A stretch of 64,000 bases of DNA from Rhodospirillales bacterium (GCA_016712375.1 JADJRE010000005.1:62001-126000), one strand, 5' to 3'. Counted from the first letter of the stretch, positions 8,707 through 17,659 are shown. Program-made: numbers and translations. Notes: generated by a model from the letters alone, not told the origin.

Positions 8707-9293
8707 GGGAACAGTTCCTCGCTGTCCCATCCATCGTTTGCACGCTGGAAGCGAAACCGCATGTGCAGGCGAAACGGCCGATCTTCCCAGAATTCGATGC
8801 TTTGTGGCAGCACGCGGTACCCAGACCAGTGGGCCGGGCGCGGCACCGGACCCAGGTTGAAGCGGGCAGTGTATTTAGCGACACGGGCTTCCAATTCGAA
8901 CCGGCCGACGAGCACCTGCGACTGCCTGGACGCCCACGCACCGAGTTGACTGATGCGCGGACGGCTGGCGAAGTAGGCATCTGCCTCGCCGTCGGCAACC
9001 CGTTCCACCGGACCTTCAACGCGAACCTGGCGGCGCAGCGATTTCCAGTGGAAACACAGAGCCGCCCGCGGCGTAGCCTGCAGGTCACGTGCCTTGCGAC
9101 TTTCGAGGTTGGTATAGAAGGAGAAACCGCGACTATCGACGCCTTTCAGCAGAACCATCCGCGCCGATGGCGAGCCGTCCGCGCCGACCGTTGCAAGCGT
9201 CATGGCGTTCGGGTCGTTCGGTTCAGTCCCTTCGGCCTCCGCCAGCCAGGCTGCAAACAAAGTAAGAGGGTCGGTGTTTCTGTCGATGTGCAT
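8703..9293 (-). CDS. pdxH: Pyridoxamine 5'-phosphate oxidase
   Basis: A complete 196-residue PdxH, an FMN-dependent enzyme that oxidises pyridoxamine/pyridoxine phosphate to pyridoxal phosphate. Visible hallmarks are 'PNAMTLATVGADGSPSARMV', 'RGFSFYTNLESRKARDLQ', 'QVRVEGPVERV', 'SRPRISQLGAWASRQS' and the C-terminal 'EFWEDRPFRLHMRFRF' followed by a W. It is first in a likely operon with fieF (4-base overlap) and the APH/P-loop kinase. Confidence 0.95.
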   Translation of the reverse strand: MHIDRNTDPLTLFAAWLAEAEGTEPNDPNAMTLATVGADGSPSARMVLLKGVDSRGFSFYTNLESRKARDLQATPRAALCFHWKSLRRQVRVEGPVERVADGEADAYFASRPRISQLGAWASRQSQVLVGRFELEARVAKYTARFNLGPVPRPAHWSGYRVLPQSIEFWEDRPFRLHMRFRFQRANDGWDSEELFP

Positions 9294-9474
9294 GAGACCC
9301 CAAGCGGCCGTCGCTGTCGAGAACGCCAGCGGTATACGCGACGGAACGTTGGGCAGACTTTACCAGTTTCCGCTTCCGCTGCCATTGCTCAGAACCATGC
9401 AGACCGCTTCGGCCGAAGCGGCATCGCCGACCCGCTCCCCTAGCCCTTGCGTGACCTTCCTACGCTCTGACCGC

Positions 9475-9552
9475 CTAGAGGACGTGAAACACGTTCAGAA
9501 GAATGATTAATGTCACTGGCACGCCGAGCGCCCAGAGGATGACTGATCGCAT
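9475..9552 (-). CDS. 25-residue single-pass membrane miniprotein
   Basis: On the minus strand, ATG at 9552-9550 is preceded by GGGAG at suitable spacing and followed by 24 codons to TAG at 9475. The product is one hydrophobic segment, 'MRSVILWALGVPVTLIILLN' plus five residues, with a Trp-Ala-Leu-Gly-Val-Pro core. Very similar short hypothetical proteins (ILWLLGxPxxxIILL pattern) are widespread in proteobacteria, which is why I believe it is real despite its size. No function is known to me. It is transcribed towards pdxH, about 180 bases upstream of it. Confidence 0.6.
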   Translation of the reverse strand: MRSVILWALGVPVTLIILLNVFHVL

Positions 9553-9775
9553 TGCGGTTCTCCCAAGAGACGTTGTCGCTAGTTTTGGCTTGGAAAGATC
9601 GCCGCAAAATCAACCTGCTTCCGAAGCTGTTGTTCCCTTCGTGCAGCGCGACGGAACCGCAGCTTGACAGAGTCGTTAAGATCAAATCGCAATGATGAGC
9701 CGCCGGTTCAGTCCACCTCCGGATGTCGGTGTGTACTCCGTTGCTAGCTAGAAGTCCGCACCAGGAGAACCCCGA

Positions 9776-10677
9776 ATGTTCATTCACAACAAGCGACTGC
9801 AATATACCGTGCGTGTTTCCGAGCCGAACCCGCGGCTCGCGAGCTTGATGCTGGAGCAGTTTGGAGGCCCGCAAGGAGAGCTCGCTGCTGCTATGCGATA
9901 CTTTACGCAGGCTCTGGCTGAGAGCTGCCCCAAGCGTAAGGATATGCTGCTCGACATTGCCACCGAAGAGTTGAGTCACCTGGAGGTGATTGGCAGCATC
10001 GTGGTGATGCTTAATAAGGGCGTGAACGCGAAGATGTCAGAAGGCGCGGAACAGGGCGAGCTGCTGCGGGATGTATTTTCGGGCGGTGACAGCCACACAA
10101 CCTCATTGCTGTACGGTGGTGGAGCACCGCTGGTTAATTCTTCTGGCGTGCCATGGACAGCCGCTTACGTCGATAGCATCGGGGACCCAACCGCAGACCT
10201 CCGCTCCAATATCGCCGCCGAGTCGCGCGCCAAAATCATTTACGAGCGGTTGATCAAGTGCACGGCTGATCCGGACGTCAAGGAGGCGCTGGGCTTTCTG
10301 ATGACGCGCGAAATCGGCGCACCAGGAAGTCGTTCGAGAAGGCACTTTATGCCATCGAGCCGAACTTCCCGGCTGGCAAGCTGCCGGGCGTGCCGCAGTT
10401 TACCGACACCTACTACAACATGTCCTCCGGCGCGGGGGATGAGCGGGGACCGTGGAACGAGGGCGAGCAGTGGGAGTTCGAAGCAGATCCGGTGGCGGCG
10501 AGCCCCGTTGATGGCGGTGAGGGAACGGCGACAGTGATGCTGGCAGCGGCGGATTCTGATCTTGCGCTTCGCCAGGCAAAGCGCCTGGCCTGTAAGAACA
10601 ACGGCGACCCGTTGACCGGCGCCGATCTGGGAGCGGGGCCTGGAGCGGGAGCGACTAAGCGGGTACCCGCCGAATAG
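9776..10677 (+). CDS. Manganese catalase (frameshifted)
   Basis: A dimanganese (non-haem) catalase that disproportionates hydrogen peroxide, cytoplasmic. The N-terminal half is intact: 'MFIHNKRLQYTVRVSEPNPR', 'EQFGGPQGELAAAMRYFTQ' and 'IATEELSHLEVIGS' carry Glu/His metal ligands. After 'GFLMTREI' the frame breaks near 10315-10335, where two G's appear to be surplus. It then resumes with 'SFEKALYAIEPNFPAGKLPG' and 'YYNMSSGAGDERGPWNEGEQW', ending at TAG 10675-10677. Total length (~300 residues) and the C-terminal motif are those of the family. The next gene, 66 bases on, is an Nramp Mn importer, which fits supply of the cofactor. Confidence 0.9.
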
Positions 10678-10743
10678 CGTCTCTCCTACGGCTACACATC
10701 TGCAGGCAAAGCTATCAGTGGTCGCAGTGTTGAGGACGGCGGA

Positions 10744-12087
10744 TTGAGTTCGAACGAGCAGTCCGCCGTCGCGTTGGAGGGTTGGCGAGAACCGGCGGCG
10801 GTCGTCAGCCTTCCGGAAGTTCACCGCAGTATTCCGGTCGCCGCCGGTTCTTCCTTCTGGCGGCGTTTGTTCGCCTTCGCCGGCCCCGGCTATCTCGTCG
10901 CCGTCGGGTACATGGATCCGGGCAACTGGGCAACCGACATCGCCGGGGGTTCGGCGTTCGGATACACGCTCCTATCGGTGATTCTGCTCTCCAACTTGAT
11001 GGCCATCGTCCTTCAGGCGTTGGCGGTCCGCCTGGGCATAGCCACCGGACGTGATCTCGCGCAGGCCTGCCGGGATCACTATTCACCCCCCACGGCGATG
11101 TCGTTGTGGGTGGTATGCGAACTTGCCATCATCGCCTGCGACCTGGCTGAACTGATCGGGACGGCCATCGCCCTGAACTTGCTGTTCGGCATTCCGCTGG
11201 TGTGGGGCGTTTGTCTGACGGCCCTCGACGTGCTCTTGCTTTTGCTGCTGCAGCAGCGCGGCTTCCGCTGGCTGGAAGCTTTCGTTCTCAGCCTGCTGAT
11301 CGTGATCGGCGTTTGCTTCGCAGGTCAAATTGCCCTTGCCCAGCCGTCCTTGACGGCGATCCTCGGCGGTTTCGTGCCGACGGCGCAGATCGTTCGCGAC
11401 CCGGCGATGCTCTACATTGCCATCGGCATCCTGGGGGCGACGGTAATGCCGCATAACCTCTACCTGCACTCCGCAATCGTGCAGACCCGTCGCTTCGAGC
11501 AGTCAGTGTCGGGAAAGAAGCAGGCGATCCGCTTCGCCACTGTGGACTCGACGGTTGCGCTCATGTTGGCGCTGGCGATCAACGCAGCGATCCTCATCGT
11601 CGCGGCGGCAACATTTCATTTCAATGGTCGCACAGACGTTGTCGAAATTCAGGAGGCGCACGCACTGCTGGCACCGATGCTGGGGGCGCCCCTGGCAAGC
11701 GCGCTTTTTGCTGTGGCGCTTCTTGCCTCCGGTCAGAACTCGGCGGTTACGGCAACCCTGGCAGGTCAGGTGGTCATGGAGGGTTTCCTCCGCATTCGAC
11801 TGCCGGCATGGCTGCGAAGAATGATTACCCGACTGCTGGCGATCCTCCCGTCCGTAAGAGTGACCGCGCTCTGGGGCGACAGCGGCACGGCGAAACTGCT
11901 GGTTTTCAGCCAGGTCGTGCTGAGCATGCAGCTTCCGTTTGCGGTGATTCCCCTGGTGCGATTTACCACAGACCGGGCCAAGATGGGGACTTTCGTTAAC
12001 CCGAGGTGGCTCAGCGCCATTGCCTGGCTGGTTGCTGCATTGATTGTGGCTCTCAATCTGAAGCTGCTGGTCGACGTCATCTTCTGA
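10744..12087 (+). CDS. mntH: Nramp family divalent metal (Mn2+) transporter
   Basis: This 447-residue, ~11-helix inner-membrane protein has the Nramp signature residues: 'VAVGYMDPGNWATDIAGG' (DPGN in TM1) and 'GATVMPHNLYLHSAIVQTRR' (MPHN in TM6). These form the Mn2+/Fe2+ site for proton-coupled uptake. The only in-frame start giving a full N-terminus is TTG at 10744, preceded by GAGGACGG; if an upstream frameshift exists the true start could differ. It directly follows Mn-catalase on the same strand, so a joint Mn-uptake and peroxide-defence unit is likely. No MntR or MUR box was recognised. Confidence 0.93.
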   Translation: MSSNEQSAVALEGWREPAAVVSLPEVHRSIPVAAGSSFWRRLFAFAGPGYLVAVGYMDPGNWATDIAGGSAFGYTLLSVILLSNLMAIVLQALAVRLGIATGRDLAQACRDHYSPPTAMSLWVVCELAIIACDLAELIGTAIALNLLFGIPLVWGVCLTALDVLLLLLLQQRGFRWLEAFVLSLLIVIGVCFAGQIALAQPSLTAILGGFVPTAQIVRDPAMLYIAIGILGATVMPHNLYLHSAIVQTRRFEQSVSGKKQAIRFATVDSTVALMLALAINAAILIVAAATFHFNGRTDVVEIQEAHALLAPMLGAPLASALFAVALLASGQNSAVTATLAGQVVMEGFLRIRLPAWLRRMITRLLAILPSVRVTALWGDSGTAKLLVFSQVVLSMQLPFAVIPLVRFTTDRAKMGTFVNPRWLSAIAWLVAALIVALNLKLLVDVIF

Positions 12088-12178
12088 GGATCCGGAAGGC
12101 CGACACAGGTGACGGTTTGTCACGGGCGGCGGCTTGCGATATCGTCGTCCCGATTTAGGCCGTATGCCGGAAGGCACA

Positions 12179-13067
12179 ATGAAAGATCCCTATGAGGTGT
12201 TGGGCGTTACCAAGAGCGCCGACATCAAGGACATCAAAAAATCTTACCGGAAACTGGCGCGCGCACTGCACCCGGACCTGCGTCCCGGCGACAAGGCTGC
12301 CGAAGATCGGTTCAAGGAAGTGGCTGCCGCCTACGACTTCCTTTCCGACGGAAGAAGAAGCAGGGCGTACGATCGCGGCGAGATTGATGCCGCTGGCGCG
12401 CCGAAGACAGAGCGGCGATTTTATCGTGATTATGCTGAGACCGGTCCAGGTGCTCGCTATGCCGATCCCGGAGAGTACTTCCACGATATCGAAGGAATGG
12501 ACGTCTTTTGCCGACCTTTTCCGTGGCGCGCGTCGCGATGCCCACAAGATGCGCGGTGCCGACATCCAGCAACGCGTCGAAGTGGATTTTCTAGACGCGG
12601 TGAACGGCGCTACCCGTGAACTCATCCTGCCGGACGGCCGCCGGTTAAAGGTGACGATACCAGCAGGCACCATCAATGGACAGACGTTGCGGCTGAAGGG
12701 GCAAGGCGGTGTCAGCCCCGGCGGTGGCCCCGCCGGGGATTTGCACCTGGAGATTCACGTTCGCCCCCACCCCCAGTTCACGCGGAAGGACAATGACATC
12801 TGGGCCGACCTGCCGATTACGCTGGGCGAAGCGTTGCTCGGCGGCAAGATCGAGGTACCGACCATCGACGGCTCCGTCAGCATGACGGTGCCGAAGGGTT
12901 CGAACACCGGTACCCGCCTGCGCGTGCGCGGCAAGGGGGTGCCCGCCGCCGGTAGCCGCGGCGACCATTATGTGACGCTGCAGGTCGTCCTGCCGGATCC
13001 TCCGGACGATGAACTCACCCGGCTGGTCGAACAGTGGAGTGCCACTCATCCTTATCGGGTGCGATGA
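12179..13067 (+). CDS. cbpA: CbpA-like J-domain co-chaperone (frameshifted)
   Basis: The ATG at 12179, behind GGAAGG, begins 'MKDPYEVLGVTKSADIKDIK' and continues with the J-domain HPD motif ('ALHPDLRPGD'). After about 100 residues the frame changes near 12500: a run of four T should be three, restoring 'MDVFADLFRGARR'. The DnaJ C-terminal substrate-binding domains follow ('GATRELILPDGRRLKVTIPA', 'GDLHLEIHVRPHPQFTRKDN', 'DLPITLGEALLGGKIEVPT'). There is no Cys-rich zinc domain, so this is a class II (CbpA-type) co-chaperone that stimulates DnaK. The cbpM modulator follows 9 bases later. Confidence 0.9.
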
Positions 13068-13076
13068 GAGCGGACG

Positions 13077-13403
13077 ATGCCGACCTTTGACGATATTCTA
13101 CGTATTCATCGGTTGCAGCGGATCGAGTTGCAGGCGTGGATCGAGCACCGGTGGGTGCGGCCGCGCAGCGGCACTGGTAGCCTTGAGTTCGACGAGGCCG
13201 ACGAGGCCCGCATCGCCTTGATCCGCGAGTTGCGCCAGGAGTTTCTGGTCGATGACGATGCGCTTGAGGTAGTGCTACCGTTGCTCGACCAGCTCTATGC
13301 CACCCGCCGCGTCCTCCGGAAAATCGAGGCGGCGCTTCAGGCGCTGCCGCCGGCGCTGCGTGACGAAGTGGCCGCCCGGCTGCGAAGCGAGGAGGTCCGC
13401 TGA
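13077..13403 (+). CDS. cbpM: Chaperone modulator CbpM
   Basis: A 108-residue MerR-like winged-helix protein. The N-terminal pattern 'LQRIELQAWIEHRWVRPR' and 'FDEADEARIALIRELRQEF', followed by a C-terminal coiled coil, matches CbpM. CbpM binds the J-domain of CbpA and inhibits its co-chaperone and DNA-binding activities. Its position immediately after cbpA (9-base gap) is the standard cbpAM arrangement and confirms the call. Confidence 0.9.
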   Translation: MPTFDDILRIHRLQRIELQAWIEHRWVRPRSGTGSLEFDEADEARIALIRELRQEFLVDDDALEVVLPLLDQLYATRRVLRKIEAALQALPPALRDEVAARLRSEEVR

Positions 13404-13551
13404 AGGCGGCCTGATGGGGCGATCGGATTGACGTGCCGCTGCCCATCCGATGGCCTGACGTGACGGGGGGTCCGCTGCTTCGGCGTTCTGCCGGTGCCGT
13501 CCTGAACCCGCCCGAACAGCACGACGAAAGTGAAGGAAGCACTGAGCGCAC

Positions 13552-14394
13552 ATGCACCCCATGATGGCCGGCAAACGCGGCCTGGTGATGGGCGTCGCCA
13601 ACGACCGGTCTATTGCTTGGGCGATCGCCCGCGCGGTGCATAACCACGGTGGCGAGGTAGCGCTGACCTACCAGGGCGAGGCCCTGAAGAAGCGGGTGGC
13701 GCCGCTCGCCGAGCAGATTGACTGTACCGCCGTGCTGCCGTGCGACGTCACTGACGAGGCCAGCCTTGACGCGGTGTTTCATGCGCTGGAGGAGCGGTGG
13801 GGCCGCCTGGACTTTGTCGTCCACGCCATCGCCTACTCCGACAAGGAGCAGTTGAAGGGCCGCTACATCGAGACCACGTCGGATAATTTCAGCGCCACCA
13901 TGCTGGTCTCCTGCTACTCGTTTACCGCCGTCTGCCAGCGAGCGGAGCGGCTGATGAAGAGCGGCGGCAGCCTGCTGACGCTAACCTACATGGGCGCCGA
14001 GCGGGTGATGCCGCATTACAACGTCATGGGCGTCGCCAAGGCGGCGCTGGAGGCTAGCGTCCGCTATCTTGCTGAAGACCTGGGCCGGAAAGGGATTCGC
14101 GTTAACGCGCTGTCTGCCGGGCCGATTAAGACGCTCGCCGCATCGGGAATCGGCGATTTTCGCTACATCCTGAAATGGAACCAGCTGAACGCGCCGTTGC
14201 GCCGCAACGTCACCCTCGACGAGGTCGGCGGTGCCGGCCTCTACTTGCTCAGCGACCTCTCCGCCGGCGTCACGGCCGAGACGCATTACGTCGATTGCGG
14301 CTACAACATCGTCGGCATGCTGGCGCCGGATGCGGCGGGCCCAATTCGCGAGATGCTGGAAGGTTTCGTGCCGCAGCGCCCTGATGTCGGGTAA
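13552..14394 (+). CDS. fabI: Enoyl-[acyl-carrier-protein] reductase (NADH), FabI type
   Basis: A 280-residue SDR-superfamily enzyme that reduces trans-2-enoyl-ACP in each fatty acid elongation cycle. It has the divergent FabI cofactor site ('GLVMGVANDRSIAWAIA'), the active-site Y-x6-K ('HYNVMGVAKAALEASVRYL', Tyr then Lys seven on) and 'RVNALSAGPIKTLAASGIG'. The ATG at 13552 was kept; the ATG three codons later is also possible. The last 11 bases overlap the aroC start, so the two are translationally coupled. Confidence 0.95.
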   Translation: MHPMMAGKRGLVMGVANDRSIAWAIARAVHNHGGEVALTYQGEALKKRVAPLAEQIDCTAVLPCDVTDEASLDAVFHALEERWGRLDFVVHAIAYSDKEQLKGRYIETTSDNFSATMLVSCYSFTAVCQRAERLMKSGGSLLTLTYMGAERVMPHYNVMGVAKAALEASVRYLAEDLGRKGIRVNALSAGPIKTLAASGIGDFRYILKWNQLNAPLRRNVTLDEVGGAGLYLLSDLSAGVTAETHYVDCGYNIVGMLAPDAAGPIREMLEGFVPQRPDVG

Positions 14395-15457
14395 CGGCTT
14401 CGGCACCCTGTTCCGGGTCACCAGCTTCGGCGAGAGCCACGGGCCAGCGATCGGCTGCGTCGTTGACGGCTGTCCACCGCGGCTGCCGCTGGCCGAGGCC
14501 GACATCCAGGTGTGGCTTGATCGCAGGCGCCCGGGCCAGTCGCGCTTCACCACTCAACGGCGGGAGCCGGATCGGGTCCAGATTCTTTCGGGCGTCTTCG
14601 AGGGGCTGAGCACCGGCGCGCCGATCGGCCTGCTGATCGTTAACGAGGACGCCCGCTCCAAGGACTACTCGGCGATCAAGGACACTTTCCGCCCCGGCCA
14701 CGCCGATTTCACCTATCAAACAAAGTACGGCATCCGCGACTATCGCGGCGGCGGCCGCTCAAGCGCCCGGGAAACGGCGATGCGGGTAGCGGCGGGAGCC
14801 ATCGCCCGGCGCGTGCTCGGTGAGGGCATGCGCATTCGCGGCGCGCTGGTGCAGGTCGGTCCGCATCGGATTGAGCGGGCCTGCTGGGATTGGGCGGAGG
14901 TCGAGCGTAATCCGTTCTGGAGCCCGGACGCGGGCGCCGCTGAACGCTGGGCAGAGTTCCTGGATGACGTACGCAAGGACGGTTCCTCGGCCGGCGGGAT
15001 CGTCGAGGTGGTGGCCGACGGCGTGCCCGCCGGCCTGGGCGCCCCCGTTTTCGACCGGCTGGACGCCGACCTTGCCAAGGCGCTGATGAGCATTCCCGCC
15101 GTTAAAGGCGTCGAGATCGGCGCCGGCTTTGCCGCCGCGGCCATGTCCGGCCCGGAGCACAACGATGCACTGCGCATGCAGGACGGCCGGGTAACCTTCC
15201 TCTCCAACAACGCCGGCGGCGTCCTCGGCGGCATCACCACCGGGCAACCGCTCATCGCGCGCCTCGCGGTCAAGCCCACCAGCTCGGTGCTCACCCCGCA
15301 ACCGACGGTGACCGCGCAGGGAGCGGACGCCGAGATCGCAACCAAGGGCCGGCACGATCCCTGCGTCGCCATCCGCGCCGTCCCGGTCGCCGAAGCCATG
15401 GTCGCCCTGGTTCTCGCCGACCACCTTCTCCGCCACCGGGCGCAGTGCGGCGGGTAA
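14384..15457 (+). CDS. aroC: Chorismate synthase
   Basis: A 357-residue FMN-dependent enzyme making chorismate from EPSP, the last step of the shikimate pathway. Family signatures are present: 'GTLFRVTSFGESHGPAIGC' at the N-terminus, 'YRGGGRSSARETAMRVAAG' in the middle and 'NAGGVLGGITTGQPL' towards the end. I start it at the ATG at 14384, which overlaps fabI by 11 bases, not at the longer in-frame ORF start at 14231, which lies inside fabI. It is immediately followed by a degraded mazF-like fragment. Confidence 0.95.
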   Translation: MSGNGFGTLFRVTSFGESHGPAIGCVVDGCPPRLPLAEADIQVWLDRRRPGQSRFTTQRREPDRVQILSGVFEGLSTGAPIGLLIVNEDARSKDYSAIKDTFRPGHADFTYQTKYGIRDYRGGGRSSARETAMRVAAGAIARRVLGEGMRIRGALVQVGPHRIERACWDWAEVERNPFWSPDAGAAERWAEFLDDVRKDGSSAGGIVEVVADGVPAGLGAPVFDRLDADLAKALMSIPAVKGVEIGAGFAAAAMSGPEHNDALRMQDGRVTFLSNNAGGVLGGITTGQPLIARLAVKPTSSVLTPQPTVTAQGADAEIATKGRHDPCVAIRAVPVAEAMVALVLADHLLRHRAQCGG

Positions 15458-15468
15458 GGGGGAAATGG

Positions 15469-15715
15469 CGGTAACGATCGGCTCGATGCGAACGCCTCGG
15501 TGACGATCTGCGCCTTCACCTCCAATCCGCCCGACGCGCCGGTGTTTCGTCCATGGTCGAGCCGAGCGCCGCGAACGGCCTCCCCTGGCATCGCGTCTGA
15601 TGGTCATAAAATAACGACCATAGCGAAGACAAAACTGGGCACCCGCATCGGCCGCATCAGCGACGAAGACACCGTCCGCCTGAACCGCGCCATCCCGGTG
15701 TTTCTGGGTAGCCCG
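15469..15715 (+). pseudogene. mazF: 5'-truncated, frameshifted MazF/PemK-family toxin remnant
   Basis: Starting 12 bases after the aroC stop, the plus strand encodes the middle and C-terminal part of a MazF/PemK RNase toxin, switching frame at least twice. The pieces are 'DRLDANASVTICAFTSNP', then 'DAPVFRP', 'AANGL', 'SRLMV', and finally 'KITTIAKTKLGTRIGRISDE' with 'TVRLNRAIPVFLG'. These correspond to MazF 'VCPLTS', 'ENGLR.PS..MVDKITT' and 'RIGRL..ED...LNRAL.VFLG'. The conserved N-terminal ~30 residues, including the strand with the start codon, are missing and no antitoxin gene is adjacent. It is thus most likely an inert relic of a toxin-antitoxin module. Confidence 0.7.
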
Positions 15716-15827
15716 GCGATAAATGCCAGGTGGACTCGTAACGACACGGCCGGGGCACCGGCTTTTGGAGGCGGACCATCCGTCGCACTTCGTGCGTGCA
15801 ATGACGCCAAGCGATCCGTTGCGGTCA

Positions 15828-16403
15828 TCATTCGGTGCTGCAATTTGCCAACCGAGTGGCTGCCTTCGCGGCTGCAGAGACGTATGACGTGTCTCCGTGA
15901 ATCAGAACAAGGGATAGACACCCCTCTATCAGCAGCATGACTTGTCGCGCCAATTCTTTGGCGCTTCGCGCTCCCAACCGCTCCAGTTCACTGGACAGCC
16001 AACTCTCGACTGCCAGCTTGTGCTGATGAGCGGCGCGGCGCACGGGATGGCCCGGCAGGTCCGCCAATTCCATCGTCAGCCGAGTGAAGCCTGAGCCGAG
16101 CCACCTACGTTCGGACGCCCAGGCTTCGATCTGCTGAAACAAACCTGCCAAGTAGTCCGACGGCGTCTCCGCAGGCCCCGTGCTCCACCCCTGAATGCGC
16201 TCAAGGGCGTAGAGGTGTTGGTGGTCGAGCACCGCCGCTGCCAACCCATCCTTGCTTTCGTAGTGGTAATAAAGCGTCCGTTTGGTGACGCCGGCCGCTT
16301 GGGCGATGGCGTCCATGCTGACCCGAACAAACCCCTCTTTGTAAAGAAGGTCATATGCGGCAGAGAGAATTCGTTCTTTTGTGCGGTTCGTCGAAGCGAT
16401 CAT
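15828..16403 (-). CDS. TetR family transcriptional regulator
   Basis: This 191-residue regulator has an N-terminal TetR DNA-binding domain: 'TKERILSAAYDLLYKEGFVR', 'MDAIAQAAGVTKRTLYYHYE' (recognition helix) and 'SKDGLAAAVLD'. The C-terminal ligand domain ('WLGSGFTRLTMELADLPGHP') resembles TetR_C proteins that act as local repressors. It is divergent from an enolase-superfamily gene, with a 20-bp palindrome 8 bases upstream of its own start. The simplest model is autorepression plus repression of that neighbour, relieved by the racemase's substrate or product. Confidence 0.9.
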   Translation of the reverse strand: MIASTNRTKERILSAAYDLLYKEGFVRVSMDAIAQAAGVTKRTLYYHYESKDGLAAAVLDHQHLYALERIQGWSTGPAETPSDYLAGLFQQIEAWASERRWLGSGFTRLTMELADLPGHPVRRAAHQHKLAVESWLSSELERLGARSAKELARQVMLLIEGCLSLVLIHGDTSYVSAAAKAATRLANCSTE

Positions 16404-16411
16404 GAACCATG

Positions 16412-16431
16412 TATACTACCTAGTGAGTATA
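16412..16431. promoter_or_regulatory. 20-bp imperfect palindrome: TetR operator candidate
   Basis: TATACTACCTAGTGAGTATA reads as TATACT-(8)-AGTATA with a central CTAG. It lies between the divergent TetR gene (start 16403) and the racemase-like gene (start 16492). Arms and spacing are typical of TetR-dimer operators, and the AT-rich arms could also act as -10 elements for either direction. Confidence 0.6.
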
Positions 16432-16491
16432 TTGAAAAGACCACTGCGCCTAAGCTCAATCCGTAACCCGAAACAGGATTGGCGCCGGACC

Positions 16492-17574
16492 ATGAACCTC
16501 CCCATCCCTACCATCAAAGACGTCACCGCCCGGGCCGTTGAGGCCCCCTTGCCTCGACCAATCAAGACCTCGGTCGGGACGATCCCCTCGGCACCACTGG
16601 TGCTGATCGACGTGGTAACAGACCAGGACATCGTCGGGCGCGCCTATATCTTCGGCTATACCCCGGTGACACTCCGCCCACTGGTCGACCTCATCGCCAA
16701 CCTAAGGAGCTTATTGCTCGGCAAGTCGGTTTCGCCATTCGAACGCATGCGTGATTTCAACGGCACCTTCCGCCTTCTCGGCCGACAGGGACTCCTCGGC
16801 ATGGCAATTTCTGGTCTCGACATGGCGCTATGGGATGCGCTGGGTCGCGCCCACGAGCAATCCGTCTGCCGCCTCCTTGGCGGTGATGAGACGCCGGTAC
16901 TCGCCTATGACAGCTATGGCGTGATCGACCCAAGGCACGATATCGCTCTGTTGGAGAACTCCCTGGAGCAGGGTTTCACGGCGATCAAGATCAAGATCGG
17001 GAATGGCGACCTGCGAAAGGACGTGGAAACCGTGTCGGCCGTTCGTGAGGCCATCGGTGCTGATACACGTCTCATGGTGGACTACAACCAATCGCTAACG
17101 GTGCCGGAGGCTGTGCGGCGGATAAATCGCCTGGCCGAATATGATCTCCAATGGGTGGAAGAGCCGGTAACTGCAGAGGATCTCTCGGGGCACGCCGCGG
17201 TTCGTGCGAGGTGCAAGGTGGCGATCCAGACCGGCGAAAATTGGTGGTTCCCTGAAGACATTGCGCGTGCGATCGCGGCAGGAGCGAGCGACTTCGCGAT
17301 GCTGGACATCATGAAGATTGGCGGCGTGACAGGCTGGTTGCGGGCTGCCGGACAGGCTGAAGGCGCCTCACTCCCCGTTTCCAGTCACCTTTTCATTGAA
17401 GCGAGCGCCCAAGTGCTCGCCGTGACGCCAAGTGCCCATTACCTCGAATATCTGGACGTCGCCGGAGCGATCCTCAGCGAACCATTGAAGGTCGAGCATG
17501 GTAAGTTGCGCCCGCGGGGACCGGGCTTGGGACTTGATTGGGATGCTCGTGCGGTCAACCGGTACGCGTTGTAA
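16492..17574 (+). CDS. Mandelate racemase / muconate lactonizing enzyme family protein
   Basis: A 360-residue enolase-superfamily enzyme of the mandelate racemase subgroup. Catalytic residues are visible in order: KxK ('TAIKIKIGNG'), the Asp and Asn of 'LMVDYNQS', Glu in 'WVEEPV', Glu in 'IQTGENWW', Asp in 'MLDIMKIGG', and the His-Asp dyad partner His in 'VSSHLF'. The KxK plus His pair allows 1,1-proton transfer at an alpha-hydroxy acid, so racemase or dehydratase chemistry is expected; the substrate is unknown. The ATG at 16492 is supported by alignment with the family N-terminus, since the longer ORF begins inside the operator region. Probably regulated by the adjacent TetR. Confidence 0.9.
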   Translation: MNLPIPTIKDVTARAVEAPLPRPIKTSVGTIPSAPLVLIDVVTDQDIVGRAYIFGYTPVTLRPLVDLIANLRSLLLGKSVSPFERMRDFNGTFRLLGRQGLLGMAISGLDMALWDALGRAHEQSVCRLLGGDETPVLAYDSYGVIDPRHDIALLENSLEQGFTAIKIKIGNGDLRKDVETVSAVREAIGADTRLMVDYNQSLTVPEAVRRINRLAEYDLQWVEEPVTAEDLSGHAAVRARCKVAIQTGENWWFPEDIARAIAAGASDFAMLDIMKIGGVTGWLRAAGQAEGASLPVSSHLFIEASAQVLAVTPSAHYLEYLDVAGAILSEPLKVEHGKLRPRGPGLGLDWDARAVNRYAL

Positions 17575-17659
17575 CCCTGGCGGCCCAGGTCTGGTTGTGG
17601 CCAATCGCGGCTGCCTAGACAGCGTCCGGCAGACGGGACAGCCTCTCCCCGCGCCCCCA

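Noticed and set aside
14740..15607. Long minus-strand ORFs antisense to aroC
   Set aside because: They follow the third-base GC bias of aroC, have repetitive Arg/Ala/Pro composition and no family motif.
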